Assembly: GCF_040802235.1 (NCBI RefSeq)
Contig: NC_133163.1
Location: 43,110,501 to 43,174,500 of the forward strand
Source: Manis javanica
Lineage: Eukaryota > Chordata > Mammalia > Pholidota > Manidae
DNA: 64,000 nucleotides
Direction: 5' to 3'
Position 1 is the stretch's first letter; each line of letters starts with the position of its first letter. Shown here one piece after another: positions 41,341-54,587 of the stretch. The position numbers were made by a program, and so were the translations under genes. Below the pieces are notes generated by a model, which had not been told where the DNA came from, did no database searches, and saw only the letters and a list, made by a program, of their open reading frames with translations.

Positions 41341-41589
41341 AATATATAAAAAACATATTCATAATTCAAGTCACTGTATAATATTCAAGTTCCTGTATAA
41401 TTCACTTTTAAAAGGGCAGTGCAAACTTGATTGACATTTCATTATAGGAGTTCAGAAATGGGGCTGGACCTGTTGGGGATGAATACATACTTGGAACCTT
41501 GACCTTGGATGTAGAAACTTCAGGTAAGTGATGAAGTGGTTCCAGAAGGAAGGGCTTGGGGAAGGTGAGTAGGGTCAATCTGGGCCTGA

Positions 41590-41725
41590 CCTTCTATCTG
41601 CCAGACAGTGTTGTAGGTCCTGGATATACAGTAGTAAGCAAAACAGACCAAAAGCCCTGCTGTCATGGAGCACATATCAGAGCAGGGGAGTCAGATAATA
41701 AAATAAGCAAATAAAAAAAAAAAAT
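41590..41725 (-). mobile_element. L2 3'-end-like fragment
   Basis: GTCCTGGATATACAGTAGTAAGCAAAACAGACC, CCCTGCTGTCATGGAGCACAT, AGTCAGATAATAAAATAAGCAAATAAAAAA. Confidence 0.65.
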
Positions 41726-42079
41726 AGTATGTTAGAGCTCCCGGAAGGTGGTGAGCAGAGGATGGATGTCATCTGCACATGTTTTTAAAAGCTCACCTGG
41801 ATGCTTTGTTACAAAGAGTGGGTTGGGGGAGGTGGCTTGGGGTGGGTCACAGAAGCAAGGATACCAGGTAGTTGGTTTCTACTTTTGAGTGCACTACAGG
41901 CACTTACATCCGGAACTCTAAAACTGGCATCCCCACACTTGTTCTCCCTCTGTGCTCTGCTGCTCATAGAAGGGCACCCAGTTCACAGGAACTTCAGCCA
42001 GGCCCTGGACTCCCTGCCCACTCCCGCCTCTTTCCCTGACATCTAACCAGTCATGAATCCTGTCTATCTGAGTCTCTAA

Positions 42080-42290
42080 ATACTTTATTCATTCTTTTAC
42101 TCATTCACCAAATATTTATTGAACACTTGCCAGGTATCAGACCAGTGCTGCAGAGGTAGATGAGCAGACCTGTCCCATGTCCTCTTGGAGCTTAGAATTT
42201 AGTGCAGGAAATAGCTAATAAACACAAAAATGAGCAGATAAACATATGACTTCCTCTCAATAAGGGCTAATAAAGAACTAGTTCAAAACA
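42080..42290 (-). mobile_element. L2 3'-end-like fragment
   Basis: TTACTCATTCACCAAATATTTATTGAACACTTGCCAGGTATCAG, CCTCTTGGAGCTTAGAATTTAGTGCAGG, next to the MLT1 LTR. Confidence 0.65.
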
Positions 42291-42373
42291 GAGACGAAAA
42301 ATATGAGAAAACCTCTTAGACGAGATGGTCAGGGAAGGATCTCTGACAAGACACAGGACTGAGAAGTGATGGG

Positions 42374-42653
42374 TCATACAAGAATGGTTGCCATAGTAAC
42401 CACAACCTGGGTGGCTGAAAAACAACAGAATTTTATTTTAGCACAGTTCTGGAGGCCAGAGGTCAGAAATCAAGTGGTCAGCATGCTCCCTCTGAAGGCT
42501 CTAGGGCAGAATTTTTTACTTGTCTCTTTCGAGCTGCTGTGGTTGCCAGCAATCCTGGGCTTGTAGATGCACCGCTCCAACTTCCACTTCCATCTTCAGG
42601 TACCCTTCTTCCCTGTGTGTCCTCTCCTGTTCTTATAAGAACAGTAGTTATCA
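42374..42653 (-). mobile_element. MLT1-like MaLR LTR, first half (interrupted)
   Basis: Reverse-complement MLT1-type LTR: GGGTGGCTGAAAAACAACAG followed by TTTTATTTTAGCACAGTTCTGGAGGCC near 42408-42455, then a diverged middle and TGTCCTCTCCTGTTCTTATAAG near 42620. The remainder resumes at 44601 after the L1 insertion. Confidence 0.8.
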
Positions 42654-44600
42654 AAAGAATCCACTCCAAAACTACTAGATCTAATATCTGAATTCAGAAA
42701 AGTTGCAGGATACAAAATTAATACACAGAAATCTGTTGCTTTCCTATACACTAATGATGAACTAGCTGAAAGAGCAATCAGGGAAACAATTCCATTCACA
42801 ATTGCATCAAAAAAGAATAAAATACCTAGGAATAAACCTAACCAAGAAAGTGAAAGACCTATACTCTGAAAACTACAAGACACTCATAAGAGAAATTAAA
42901 GAAGATACTAATAAATGGAAACACATCCCATGCTCATGGATAGGAAGAATTAATATTGTCAGAATAGCCATCCTGCCTAAAGCAATCTACAGATTCAACA
43001 CAATTCCTATCAAAATACCAACAGCATTCTTCAATGAACCAGAGCAAATCATTCTAAAATTCATATGGAACCATGAAAGACCCCAAATAGCCAGAGCAAT
43101 CCTGAGAAGGAAGAATAAAGCTGGGGAGATTATGCTCCCCAACATCAAGGTCTACTACAAAGCCACAGTAATCAAGACAATTTGGTACTGGCACAAGAAC
43201 AGACCCATAGACCAATGGAACAGACTTGAGAGCCCAGATTTAAACCCAAGCATATATGGTCAATTAATATACAATAAAGGAGCCATGGATATATGATGGG
43301 GAAATGATAGCCTCTTCAATAGCTGGTGTTAGCAAAACTGGACAGCTACATGCAAGGGAATGAAAGTTGATTATTGTATAACCCCATACACAAAAGTAAA
43401 CTCAAAATGGATAGAAGACCTGAATGTAAGTCATGAAACCATAAAACTCTTAGAAGACAACATAGGCAAAAATCTCTTGAATATAAACATGAGCAACTTT
43501 TTCCTGAACACATATCTTTGGGCAAGGAAAATAAAAGCAAAAATGAACAAATGGGATTACATCATGCTAAAAAGCTTCTGTACAGCAAAGGACACCACCA
43601 GCAGAACAAAAAGGCATCCTACAGTATGGGAGAATATATACCCTATTAAAAAATGGGTGGAGGATATGAACAGACACTTCTCCAAAGAAGAAATTCAGAT
43701 GGCCAACAGGCACATGAAAAGATGCTCCACATCACTAATTATCAGGGAAATGCAAATTAGAACCACAATGACCCATCACCTCACACCAGTTAGGATGGTG
43801 AACATAGAAATAAATAGGAATAACAAATGCTGGTGAGGATGCAGAGAAAGGGGAACCCTCCTACATTGCTGGTGGGAATGAAAACCAGTTCAACCATTGA
43901 AGAAAGCAGTATGGACATTCCTCAAAAAACTCAAATAGAAATACCATTTGACCCAGGAATTCCACTCCTAGGAATTTGCCCTAAGAATGTAGCATCCCAG
44001 TTTCAATAATACATATGCATCCCTACGTTTATCGCAGCACTATTTACATTAGCCAAGATATGGAAGCAACCCAAGTGTCCATCAGTACATGAATGGATAA
44101 AGAAGATGTGGTACATATACACAATGGAATATTATTCAGCCATAAGAAGAAAACAAATCCTACTATTTGCAACAACATGGATGGAGCTAGAGGATATTAT
44201 GCTCAGTGAAATAAGCCAGGTGGAGAAAGACAAGTACCAAATGATTTCACTCATCTGTGGAGCATAAGAACAAAGCAAAAACTGAAGGAACAAAACAGCA
44301 GCAGACTCACAGAACCCAAGAATGGTCTAACAGTTACCAAAGGGAAAGGGACTTCGGGTGGTGGGTGGGAAGGGAGGGAGAAGGGGAATAAAGAGCATTA
44401 CGATTAGCACACATAATGTAGCAGGGTGCATGGGGAAGGCAGTATAGCACAGAGAAGACAAGTAGTGACTCTGTAGCATCTTACTACGCTGATGGACAGT
44501 GACAGTAATGGGGTATGTGGTGGGGACTTGATAATGGGGGGAATTTAGTAACTGCAATGTTGCTCATGTAATTGTGTATTAATGATACCAAAAAAAGAGA
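42654..44600 (+). mobile_element. 5'-truncated LINE-1 nested in an MLT1 LTR
   Basis: A plus-strand L1 that begins inside the RT region of ORF2 (homologous to about 37087 of the larger L1) and runs through the ORF2 stop at 44265-44267 and the 3'UTR to ATACCAAAAAAAGAGA. A 15-bp target-site duplication with one mismatch flanks it: GAACAGTAGTTATCA at 42639-42653 and GAATAGTAGTTATCA at 44601-44615. Relative to the larger copy it lacks about 80 bp near 43641. A 164-codon open stretch (42802-43296) encodes ORF2 segments such as [20 protein letters not shown] and [14 protein letters not shown]. Confidence 0.93.
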
Positions 44601-44748
44601 GAATAGTAGTTATCAGATTTAGGGTGCACCTTTATCAGCTATGACCTAATCTTGATTACATCTACGAAGATCCTATTTCCAAATAAGGTCACCTTTTGAG
44701 GTTCTGGGTGTGTGCGAATTTTGGGGAGACACTGTTCAAACCAGGACA
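44601..44748 (-). mobile_element. MLT1-like MaLR LTR, second half
   Basis: Continuation of the LTR broken at 42653. It carries the diagnostic reverse-strand words CCTAATCTTGATTAC, CCTATTTCCAAATAAGGTCA and GAATTTTGGGGAGACACTG, and ends near ACCAGGACA. The two halves reconstruct one LTR in the correct order once the L1 and one target-site copy are removed. Confidence 0.8.
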
Positions 44749-44869
44749 AATGGCAAGATCTTTTTCAGACAGATGGAGCAGCATTTACTTAGCCTCTCAG
44801 GTGGCTGATATATAAGCATAAGGAGTAGAATAGATCCATGGGAGCTTGAAGAGAGAGGCTGAACGAGAT

Positions 44870-44873
<4 letters not shown>

Positions 44874-44926
<53 letters not shown>
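44874..44926. repeat. (GA)n microsatellite
   Basis: An uninterrupted 53-nt GA run just beyond the MLT1 LTR; likely polymorphic. Confidence 0.97.
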
Positions 44927-44927
<1 letters not shown>

Positions 44928-45399
44928 CATCAGTGATGCAGAGGAGAAGAGCTCCCAAGAGGCACCATCCTGAGGAGGTGGCCCGTGTGAGACTCAGGGC
45001 TGGGGTGGGGTTGGCTTGTGATTGACAGGAAGAAGGTTCAGGAGTTGAGAGGGGAAGATGGGTGCAGAAGCAGGTGGGTCTAATGGTGAGGAAGGGAGAA
45101 ATTCTTTGTGATGGCTTCTATTTTCTCAACTAAATAGGAGACAGCTAAGAGATGGGGGAAAGGGGGCTAGAGTTTGGAGGGGAGAAGAAAGCTTGTGATG
45201 GTTGTCCTGGACAGTGAGAAATCAAGCTTACCAGGATTGCAGGGCAGTGTTAAAAATCATTTGAGATTTAAAGTTCTCTAGAATATCCCCACTTTTTTCA
45301 TCCACACTGTCATTTACCCAGCTCAGGCCACATGGTCGCCTCTACGTGGTCGCAACCACCGCCCACTGGGTTCTTCTTGTCTTGGGTTCACTCTTTGTT

Positions 45400-45885
45400 G
45401 CGACTCTTCAGGCCCCTGCTTGCTTTACTTGGTCCATGCTTGCTTTACTAGCCTCCTTTCTTGTCACTTCTCCATTTCAACCATCCAGAATTCCTTGACT
45501 GTGCTATTCTTTCTTACCACTCCAAACCTTTGTACTTGCTGTTCCCTCTTCCTGAAATACTCTTCCTCCTCCTGCGCTAGCTCCCGCCCTTCCTCTGCCT
45601 GGCTAACTCTCCTCCTCCTCCTTCCCCACCAACCTGGTCTCTGCCCCACGCAGCCTGCCCTGATATTGCCCCACTTGAAGTCCAGGTCGGTTTCTTACGT
45701 AACCCTCTAGACTTCCCTTATTATAGCAGTTACCGCAGAGTAATGTAATTGCTTCTTTACTCATCTTTGGCCCTCAGAAAACCATAAACCTTCTAAAGTA
45801 CCATGTCTATGTTTTTCCATATTACCTGACATGGAGTAGATACTTAAAAAAAACTGTTAAATGAGTAAATGAAAAATTAAAACAG
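45400..45885 (+). mobile_element. L2 LINE fragment
   Basis: CCTTTGTACTTGCTGTTCCCTCTTCCTGAAATACTCTTCC, then TTATTATAGCAGTTACCGCAGAGTAATGTAATTGC, and ACATGGAGTAGATACTTAAAAAAAACTGTTAAATGAG: L2 with its tail. Confidence 0.8.
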
Positions 45886-47079
45886 TTCATGTCTATGTCA
45901 GTTCAGGTCACAAGTAACTCAAAGCTTTAGAGCCAGTGACTTTGCTTCCCCTCGAGGCACAGTGCGATTGAACTTTACACTGGTGACATCAGGGAACCGC
46001 ACTGCATGGCCATCGGGACTCAGCTGCTCGGTTCACACTCTGGTTCTCAGTCGGACTTCTGACTTGCCATTGTAACTCGCATGAGGCTTCGTGAGGGCTC
46101 CCCATAGATTAACTCCGCTGCGTCTTTCTGCTCCAGTTCATCTCCAGTCTCTTCTGCCACCCTACTCAGTTACAGGTTATACTTTTCTTTATAAGTGGCT
46201 TTCCAGCTTCTGAAAGCCTGGGGACAGTGCATGTGTTGTAGTTTCTTGAGTCATTTGAGTTTTTGAGTTTCCAGAAATTGTTTTTTAAAGCTGTTTTAAA
46301 CAACTTTGTCTCAGTTCCAACACTTGAGCATTGCCTTCTGTCCACTCTTTGACGAGCCTTTTCAGATCCCTTATGAGCTGGTCCGCATCTTGCTTCACCT
46401 GCCTCCTTCCTTGCCACTTCTTGCTCTGCCCTCCCACACCATCCCAAGGTCAGACTCCCACTCACACCCAAGTTATCCTAAGATGGCTTCTCAAATGAAA
46501 TGGAAAAATGGAAGATGCTGGTTTCTGTTTTGTGTTTCTTGGCAGGTGCTCTGATCTTTTGGGAAGCATGTTGATTCCATCACTCATGCATGCAGACACA
46601 GTTCCTGCAGGCCGGCCATGACCACTTCACATCTGTAACCCATCCCACTGAGGATGTAAATTTCCTTTCTCAGCTCCAGTCTTCAGGACAGGGTGTCCCC
46701 ACCAGCTTCTGGGTCATTTGCAGGTAAAATCAGTTGTCTTTTGCTCTTCAGCTGTGTGTTTTAATCATGTGCTGATTAACCTGCTCTAGATACCACATAA
46801 ACAGATACAGTGCATTGAACTTTGTTAATTCCTTTATTGCTAGGGTAGAGGAAATAAATAATTCCCACTCCCCTCTTTTTTATGTCAACCTCAGTGCCTA
46901 TAAATTCTTGTTGGAACAATACTGCATTACAAATTTGTCCATTTCTGAATGCACATTTATTTTTGGTTCAAGAGAAACTATTTGTTCTTGTATATAGTTT
47001 ATAAAAAAATTTTTTTTTGAAAGCATGTTTTCATATCTGTGATTGTTTGAAGTGTAACAGATACAGTATGTTGACATTC

Positions 47080-47660
47080 AACATTTGCTTCAGCTGCCTT
47101 CTAGAATGCCCTCTATACTGCAGAGGCTAGGAAGTGAACATTGTATTTCCCAGACACCCTTACAGTGGGGGTTCTGCATGGGAGCGAGCATGGTTCAGTC
47201 ACTCAGACGCACTCATGTGAGGTATGCAAGGCAGGGATGAGACACAGCCCTCATTTCTGTTCTTTTGCCAGCAAGCATACTCAGCCACACTCACTTTCCC
47301 TGTGTCCTGTCACTAGCTTTGTGTGCGTTGAAAGCCATGTGCTCAGAAGGATTCTAGTGGACACTTGGGTGGTCCTGGTTGTAGCAGGTGCAGGCACTTC
47401 CTGACCATGGTGGCTTCCCGAGGGCGACCTTGGTGCTGTGGTTCTAGAGTTGGGGGCAGGAGCACTAACTTCCTGGATTGGTGGAGATCGTCCTGGTTGT
47501 AGAAGGCTGCAGCTCTCTTGGAGGCTGGGTTCTGCAGAGTGGTGTGGGGGTCATCTGGAAAGGGTGCACTTACAACCTGGCTCTGCAGTTCTCCCAGTAA
47601 TTCTGTTGCCATTTATGACTTGTAGTAAGTCCCTTTCTGCTGCAAACAACTAGAATGGGT
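47080..47660 (+). mobile_element. Possible LTR relic
   Basis: The end GTAGTAAGTCCCTTTCTGCTGCAAACAACTAGAATGGGTTCTG (47621-47663) resembles the tail of an old LTR, and the moderately GC-rich body is consistent. No family named; weak call. Confidence 0.3.
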
Positions 47661-47664
47661 TCTG

Positions 47665-50540
47665 AACTGATGTACCATAGGAGTACTTTTTTTGCAATAT
47701 TAAATACAGCTTCTGATTAGAAAGATTTTAAGGTGAGAGCAATGGCTATTTAAGAAGAGGGGCAAGATTTACTTTTGATTGGCAGCTATAGCTATGTAGG
47801 AGCCAAATCAGGGCTCTTGCCACTTGGGGTGTATATACAACTTCCTGTGACAGTTAATCACCAATAGGATTTTGAGGGCTGGATGGGAGGAAGAACTCTG
47901 CAAGCCCTTTCACATTAAACTTGAACTCATCCTAAAACCCAACTCTTAAGTTTATAAACCTCCAGGGTGAGTTCTTCTGCCACAACCTGTCTAATGATGA
48001 ATGGCCTCGTTTCTCTCCTTGTTGTCCCTCTTTCCCTCCCTTCCCTCCTGTAGGGAGTCCTTACCACCACCACCGATTCACCCACCACATACACACACCC
48101 AGAAGGAGTCCACCTGTAAAGAAACAGTGTGATATAAACCCCAAACTGAAGTTTCAAAGGAGGAGTGATAAGATCTGTAGTAGAGCATATCCCTGGGAGA
48201 AAGGATCTTTATTCCTATATGAAAAGCACAGGAGCGAGAAAGTCAGTCACATGTCAGGGAGAGAGGGTGACAAGAACAGGTCTAGGAATGGGCAAGTCAC
48301 TCCTCATCTGTAGATACAGTTTCCTCTCTCTACACTTTCAAGATTAGGCAATACATGCTCATGGTACAAAATGCGAAGCTAAAATAGGCATGAAGCAAGC
48401 CTCCTGCCCCGCCTGAGCCTGAGCTCCTGGTTCCCACCAGAGGCCAGTTCTGTGGCTCTGTGGTGAGTTCGTCCCCACCTTTTTCCCAGTAGGGCACCTC
48501 TGATCTGGGCATTACGTGGAGGCCTCCAAAATAGTGGGGAAGAAGGAGGGAAAAGAGGAGTTTGTGGTGGTGAGGGTTAGCAGGGTGACAACCTTAGATT
48601 CCAGACCCCCCAAGCTGATGCCTGGTCGAGAGGCAGATTATGCAAGGTGGCCTGGACACCAGTGACTGCCCACTCCCAGCCACTTGATCTACAGGAAATT
48701 GCCAATTGCCTGGCAAGAAGCAGGCCTATATTTTTTTCTTCAGCATTATTGTCTGTTGGGTTTTATTATGTTGTGGTTTATTCCCACAGCTTTCCCTTCA
48801 GCTACAAATTAGAGTGCTTATGGGTAAATGTTTGTTTATACATGTCATGTTATTGTCCTTTCAGGTCTAGATATGTGCACCTGAGGCAGGAGACTGTGTT
48901 GGTTCTTTAAACTAAGTGGAACTGCCAGACACCCTCTGCCTAGATTGTGAAAAGTTGCCCTATTAGGAGTTGACACAAGAAAAATCTGTGCCAGTTATAA
49001 CAGGCATTGTGAAAGAGAGAGAGAGGAAAGGAAAGATGGAGAGAAGGAGGGAGGGAGACCTGAATAACCCTTTGGCAGTTCCGAGTATGACACCAGATTC
49101 TCTCCCTTCTTAGCAATTCTATGCCTTGTTCCTGATAATTTTAGGGTCTGCTCTCTCTCTCTTGCTATGAGAATTAGCATCAACAGCTTTCAAAATGACT
49201 TACTAGTTAACCCCTCTGGAAGTCTTAAGACATTATTCTTTTCTTCTCTAAATTTCCCATCTCTAAGCCTTCTAATTCTCCTTCAAATTTCCGACTGTAA
49301 AGTTAATACAATCCAATAAGAAAATAATGTGCTCTTGAGACACTGACATGCTCAAAGCCATTTTATCCTTCCCTAAAGCCTGGAAAGTTTGAATTTTCCT
49401 TAGTATAAAAAAAGTAAGAAATAATAGAATAATTCACTGTACTGTAACAATTAAATCCAGCAATTTAGCATCACCCATTGGTAAATACTATGCTCGCAAC
49501 AACCAAGTCTCCCATGTATTGACAGACAAAAACAAAGTTATAAATCTAACCCTCCTATTCTGAACCACATTCCTAAATGTAAATAAGCATCCAAGCATGT
49601 TGCTACATATCTTTACAGAAGCAATTACAAATGAACCTTATCAGTCACCAAGTCACCAAACCACACAACACTTACCTGCTCTGCCCTCTGCTGGATACAG
49701 TACACAACGCAAGTCACATCATTCTCAGTTCATTTTTTGGCATCACCACTCTGCATCTGCTTTAGGAATGCAAGGCATGAAATTTATAGTAGCAGGTTTA
49801 ATATTCCATTCAGCCAAAATTATTTCGCTACAAGTACTTACGTTTGGTGGAATATTTGGGGTTGGATTTTTTTTTTTTCATTTATAGATTGCTTCTCCCT
49901 TTCTTGCAACCCACCATCCAAACTCTCAAGCTGTCACCAAACTCAGTACATGGCCAGAATAATTTCATGCTGAGTAAAGTGTGTTTAATTTCACATCCTG
50001 TAAGAATACTTACTTAGCATAATGCCACTTAAAATGTATTATCTTCAAATGCTAATGAAGCTACAAAACCCTGAATCATCTTTGGAAAGAATTAGAGTAT
50101 TAAAGGGTGCTTTGCCTTCACTCCTGCTTCTCCTGCAGTGACTGCCTGAAGAGAGAAACCGGGACCACAGGAATAATCCAAGGCCAGATCCTGCTGTCTT
50201 CAAACTGGGTGTGAGTCCAGTAGCTTTGCGGGGAATTTAATCCCACAGACCGCTGCTGAGCCTCCCTAGGATGCTGTAAACAGAGCCGTGGGCTCCCTGG
50301 GGATGCCCGGTCCTCACCTGGGTCCCACTGGACAGCCCATAGCAGGGGCCTCAGGCCCACGGCCAATGAAGACCACCCACCCTCATGGCAGGGCTGGTGG
50401 CAGGCCTATGGCCTTTGACCTTAAGGATCTTGTCTCTTTGATCACTGGTGTGCCCAAGCAGTAAAGACCCCTCTTCTAACTATTGCTTATCTTGAGGCTT
50501 AAAGCAGTCAACAGACAAAGACTAAGAGGGAAAGGAGTGG
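47665..50540. other. Unique intergenic DNA
   Basis: No gene seen. A short GAGAGAGAGAGGAAAGG / GGAGGGAGGGAG purine patch lies at 49013-49058. Confidence 0.45.
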
Positions 50541-50544
50541 TTTG

Positions 50545-51060
50545 CCTTTAAAAAAATTCTTTTTTAAAAAGCTTTTATTCTGAAATAATTTTAGAATTAC
50601 AGAAAAGTTGCAAAAATAGTTCAGAGAGTTCCTGTATATCTTTCACCTAGCTTCACCTAATTTACTATCTTAAATCATCTAAACCAAGAAACTGCCATTA
50701 GTGCAATACTACGCTAATTTAATATTACACTAATTTAAATACACTAAATTGATATTAACTACATTATAGCCTTTGGATTTCACCAGTTTCTGCTAATATC
50801 TTTCTTCTGTTCTAGGATCCAACCCAAGACCCCATATTGCATTTGACTGTCATGTCTTCTTAGTTTCCTTCCATCTGGGGTGCCATCTTTCCTTGTCTTT
50901 CACAACTTTTCAATAGTACTGGCCAGGTACTACATAGTATCCCTCAATTTTGGTTTGTGTGATGTTTCTCACAGTGAAACAGAGGATAGACATTTTTGGC
51001 CAGAATACTATGTAAGTGTGGATTCCTTCTCACTGCTTTGTGGGAGTGGGGCATGTCTCT
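50545..51060 (-). mobile_element. Old L1M 3'UTR fragment (inverted)
   Basis: Reverse L1M-type sequence: GAGTTCCTGTATATCTTTCACC (near 50626), TTTCACCAGTTTCTGCTAATATC (near 50778), GTTCTAGGATCCAACCCAAG, CATTTGACTGTCATGTCTTC and CTTTCCTTGTCTTTCACAAC. It ends in the TGATGTTTCTCACAGTGAAA region. Short incidental ORFs here are not genes. Confidence 0.82.
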
Positions 51061-52369
51061 TTTACAGGAATGCAGCTAAGCAGGGGCTGCACCAAGGGCC
51101 TACCTTGAGGAGCCTGGCTGGTGGGGGTTGGGAGCATTATGTGCCACACCCAAGGGCACACTGGTAGGGTGGCAGTGGAAGAAGTGGGAATATTTCTTTG
51201 CTATATACAGACAGAGCTATTTTTTTTTAATCTGGAGCTTTTGGGATCTGCAGAAGGACAAAGTGTAGCTAAGGAAAGCAGAGTATTAGGTGTGGAGAGG
51301 GGAGCGCCAAAATGGAAGTGAGGGTAAGGGACTGTCTTGCGGTCCAGGGCAGCCCATGGTGGATTCAGCAGGCCTCTAAATAACCTAGGATCGAGAGGCA
51401 GACATCTCCAAGGGTGGGAATTTGTTAATTTGTGTTGTGAGAGTGCGGTAAACACTTCTCAACCAGCATTTGCAACAGTGAGAAAGCAGGTTTGATTCCT
51501 TCTGTGGGGATAAAGCAGTGGCAGTAAAAAAGGACCCTCGGACAGGTCTTCTAGACTTAGGGGTTGGTTTTTCCCCCCAGCTAGTGGAAGTCTGTCTGGT
51601 TCCCTTCCCCACCTGGAAACTCTTACCCAGCCCTGGCACACTGTAGGAGTTTAAATAATGTTTATTGATTAATGAATAAAAAAATAAGCAAATGAAGGGC
51701 TCATTCACAAAACACACTGATAGGCACTCCGCTCATTCCCCCGGGAACCCATGCCCCCGTCCCCAGTGTGGTTTTGGAAGTCCAGCAACAGCCCTGAGTT
51801 CCGGACTCCATGCTTTCTGTCCCGTGTCTGTCCTCTAAGTGCCTGGAGAAGCTGCGCTGAGGAGACTTCTTTGGGAGGCCTCTGGGACCAACCGAATCAA
51901 ATCAAATGTATAGATGGCAAAAGCTAAGTTTGGGGAGAGGAGGCAAGTGGTAGTAACATCAAAGCTTCCTTCTGGGTGGTCCATGGCTTGGGGAAGCCAG
52001 GAGCATGGGAAGGATGGTCATAGTAGTGGGGTTGCAAGGGAAGGTGGGTACTCATGCATGTGTGCATGTGTGCGCACAGACAGGTTGAGACGGGATTCCC
52101 ATATTGATGGGACTGATTTCATTTCATGTGCTCAGTGTTTCTTGGCTACTCTCTTATAAATTGCCAGTTTTCCATAGAATTTACATAACACATTATTCAT
52201 AATTATCATTGTAATTAATGATTTAAGTTTTCAGGTGTATATTTAGTGAGGACTGTTTTAAACATATAAGAGAGGAGCCAAGCTGAAGGAAGCTCTGAAG
52301 ACTTAATTACTTAGGTGTATAAAGTAGATGAGAATTGGTTCTGCTGGCATATTAATGAAAATAGCTGCA

Positions 52370-52560
52370 GTGTGAGCACTGGGTATGTACCACCAGGTGC
52401 CCTTCCATGTACTTTGCATATATCAATCTGTTTCACCCTTACACACACCTCAGTTATTTGTACAGAACAGGAAATTAAAGCACACAAACACTTGCTCCAA
52501 GTCATCCAGCCAATAAGTGGCACAGCTGAGAATCTAGCTCTAACCACCACACTATACAGT
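52370..52560 (-). mobile_element. MIR SINE
   Basis: ATCAATCTGTTTCACCCTTACACAC, CAGAACAGGAAATTAAAGCAC, GTCATCCAGCCAATAAGTGGCACAGCTGAGAATC: reverse MIR. Confidence 0.7.
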
Positions 52561-54039
52561 GCTTCTAGTGTGATCTAGAAAGGGTCTGTGCTTTCTGGAA
52601 CAACCTGTAACCTGGGAATGTGAATGGAAGAGTTGGAAAGGGCTAGGTTTCTGCTCTTTGCTCCTCTGGGGACAGAATGAAACACACCAGGTGCACACCT
52701 TTGTGTGTGCTTCCTCATGCAGGCAGTGGGAACTGGAGTTGTTCCTCCTTCCCTGGGGGGCTGTACTGAGTTCCTGCGGGAGACTGAATCATATGGGAGC
52801 TTTCAGGGACGAGATGAAGGTGTTTGTTAAGGTATTTACTTAATGCAGCAGCGCTATAATAAAAAGGGAACATATCTTACCAAAACTTCATGAAATGTCA
52901 TGAAATTGCTTTAAAACAAAGTTCAAGTTTTGTTTGTATTCTTGTATAGATATATACATTTACTTTGTACAAGTAAACTTATAGTATTCAACAGATGTAA
53001 GCTCTGTAGATAAACTATTTAATTATTCACAAGGGGACAGGTAAAAGGAGAAAAGTATTGCCACACAAATGTGAGCCTTGTACAATGGGTCATCTTTACC
53101 AAATGCGCAGAGTGTGTGCAGCATGGTTTGTGGAGTCTGTCTCATGAGTAACGTCAGATTTATTTGACTCCCAAAGATGAAGGGCCTAATGACTTCCAAC
53201 TCTGATAGTACTTGCAGGAAATGCCCTTGATTTCAGATCCCTGAAGCCATCCAACTGGATACTGTAGTTGTTAACAACAATAGTTGTTGTTATTATTACT
53301 ATTGCTATATATTTTTACAAATCATACGTATGACTCAAGAGCCAAATTTGGAAGAAGTCACCACCTAAATGCTCAATTGGTAAGGCTCATAATTAGGAAA
53401 CTAGGCATTTAGATATTTAGATCTTCAAAGAGGTCTTTCCCTTTGTTAGAAATTTTTTATGTTAGAAATTTTTAATGGAATGGCTAAATCCAACAGAACA
53501 ATCATAAACACTGGCTCTAGGAGTTCTGGTTTCTGGGAGGAAATGTCTAATTCCAAACTCAGTGAACATGTCAATAGAGCTGGGACACATTTCCTTCAGC
53601 AAAACATAGAGAAATGATGGTTTTGAACCCTGCTTAGGAGGTGGAAGGAATATATAACTAATGCAACATTTTTTAAATGGAGTTTTCAACAGCTTATTGA
53701 GCTGGAATATAATCTATGCTAACAAGTTCTAGATTTCAAGGTGACTTTCTTATCACAATAAAACCTTTTAATTTGGATGTAGGGAAATTCTCTGTCAAAG
53801 GCCAGGGATACACCTGACTCTCTCTGGAATGGAAGGGAAAAAAGAAACTATACTCCAGAGGTATGAAGAGGGGAAGAAAAAAGTTCAGTGTGTGGCTTTT
53901 AAACAATTTTCTACAACAAAATTTTTGATTTTACACACTACCTACCTCTAGAAAATTCTATCTTAATTTTAATATGCCACATTATTGGGACTTTAAAGTG
54001 ACATGGAGTTACAATGGGATGTAGCTGGTTTCATTTAGC

Positions 54040-54190
54040 TGTGATGGAAGAGGGAAAAGTATGCCAGTTGAGCCAGGAAGCTCATGTTCTAGCCCCAGCT
54101 CTAGCTGTGTGATACCAACCAAGTTCTTACTTAGTTTAGGCCTCAGTTTCCTCATTCATTAAACCAGATTAATCATGCTGCTTATACTAG
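54040..54190 (+). mobile_element. MIR SINE
   Basis: GTTCTAGCCCCAGCTCTAGCTGTGTGATACC, GGCCTCAGTTTCCTCATTCATTAAACC: plus MIR. Confidence 0.7.
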
Positions 54191-54339
54191 ATGATCCCTT
54201 ACTAACCTTTTTGGCATCAACATTCCACAAAGATGGATAAATTCTCCTAGGCCAGTGGCTTTCAAATTTATTCTTTACTGTGACCCACAATAAGAAGTAC
54301 ATTTTATACTATGACCTAGTCCACATACATGTACAGATT

Positions 54340-54482
54340 TATATGTAAATGTTATATATATATACACACACATAGTGATATGTTATATGCACTACACACA
54401 ATATGTTGTGTACACACATAACGTATGTTTACATACACATTGTATCTTATACACACAACCACACACATATACACACACACAA
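54340..54482. repeat. Degenerate (TA)n/(CA)n microsatellite
   Basis: TATATATATACACACACATAG and repeated ACACACAT words up to the CACACACACAAAG end; interrupted and old. Confidence 0.85.
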
Positions 54483-54587
54483 AGTGAAACTGGAAGTTTC
54501 ATGAAACAATACCCTTGTTGTTATTATTGTTATTATATAGTTGTTATATAGTTGTACAAACTTAAGGTCATTATTATTTTTTTTAAT

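Noticed and set aside
42802..43296. 165-codon open frame as a possible gene
   Set aside because: It is an ORF2 segment of the nested L1. Matching degenerate sequence occurs at 37230-37710.
44736..44930. Ser/Leu repeat open frame on the minus strand
   Set aside because: Translation of the (GA)n microsatellite.
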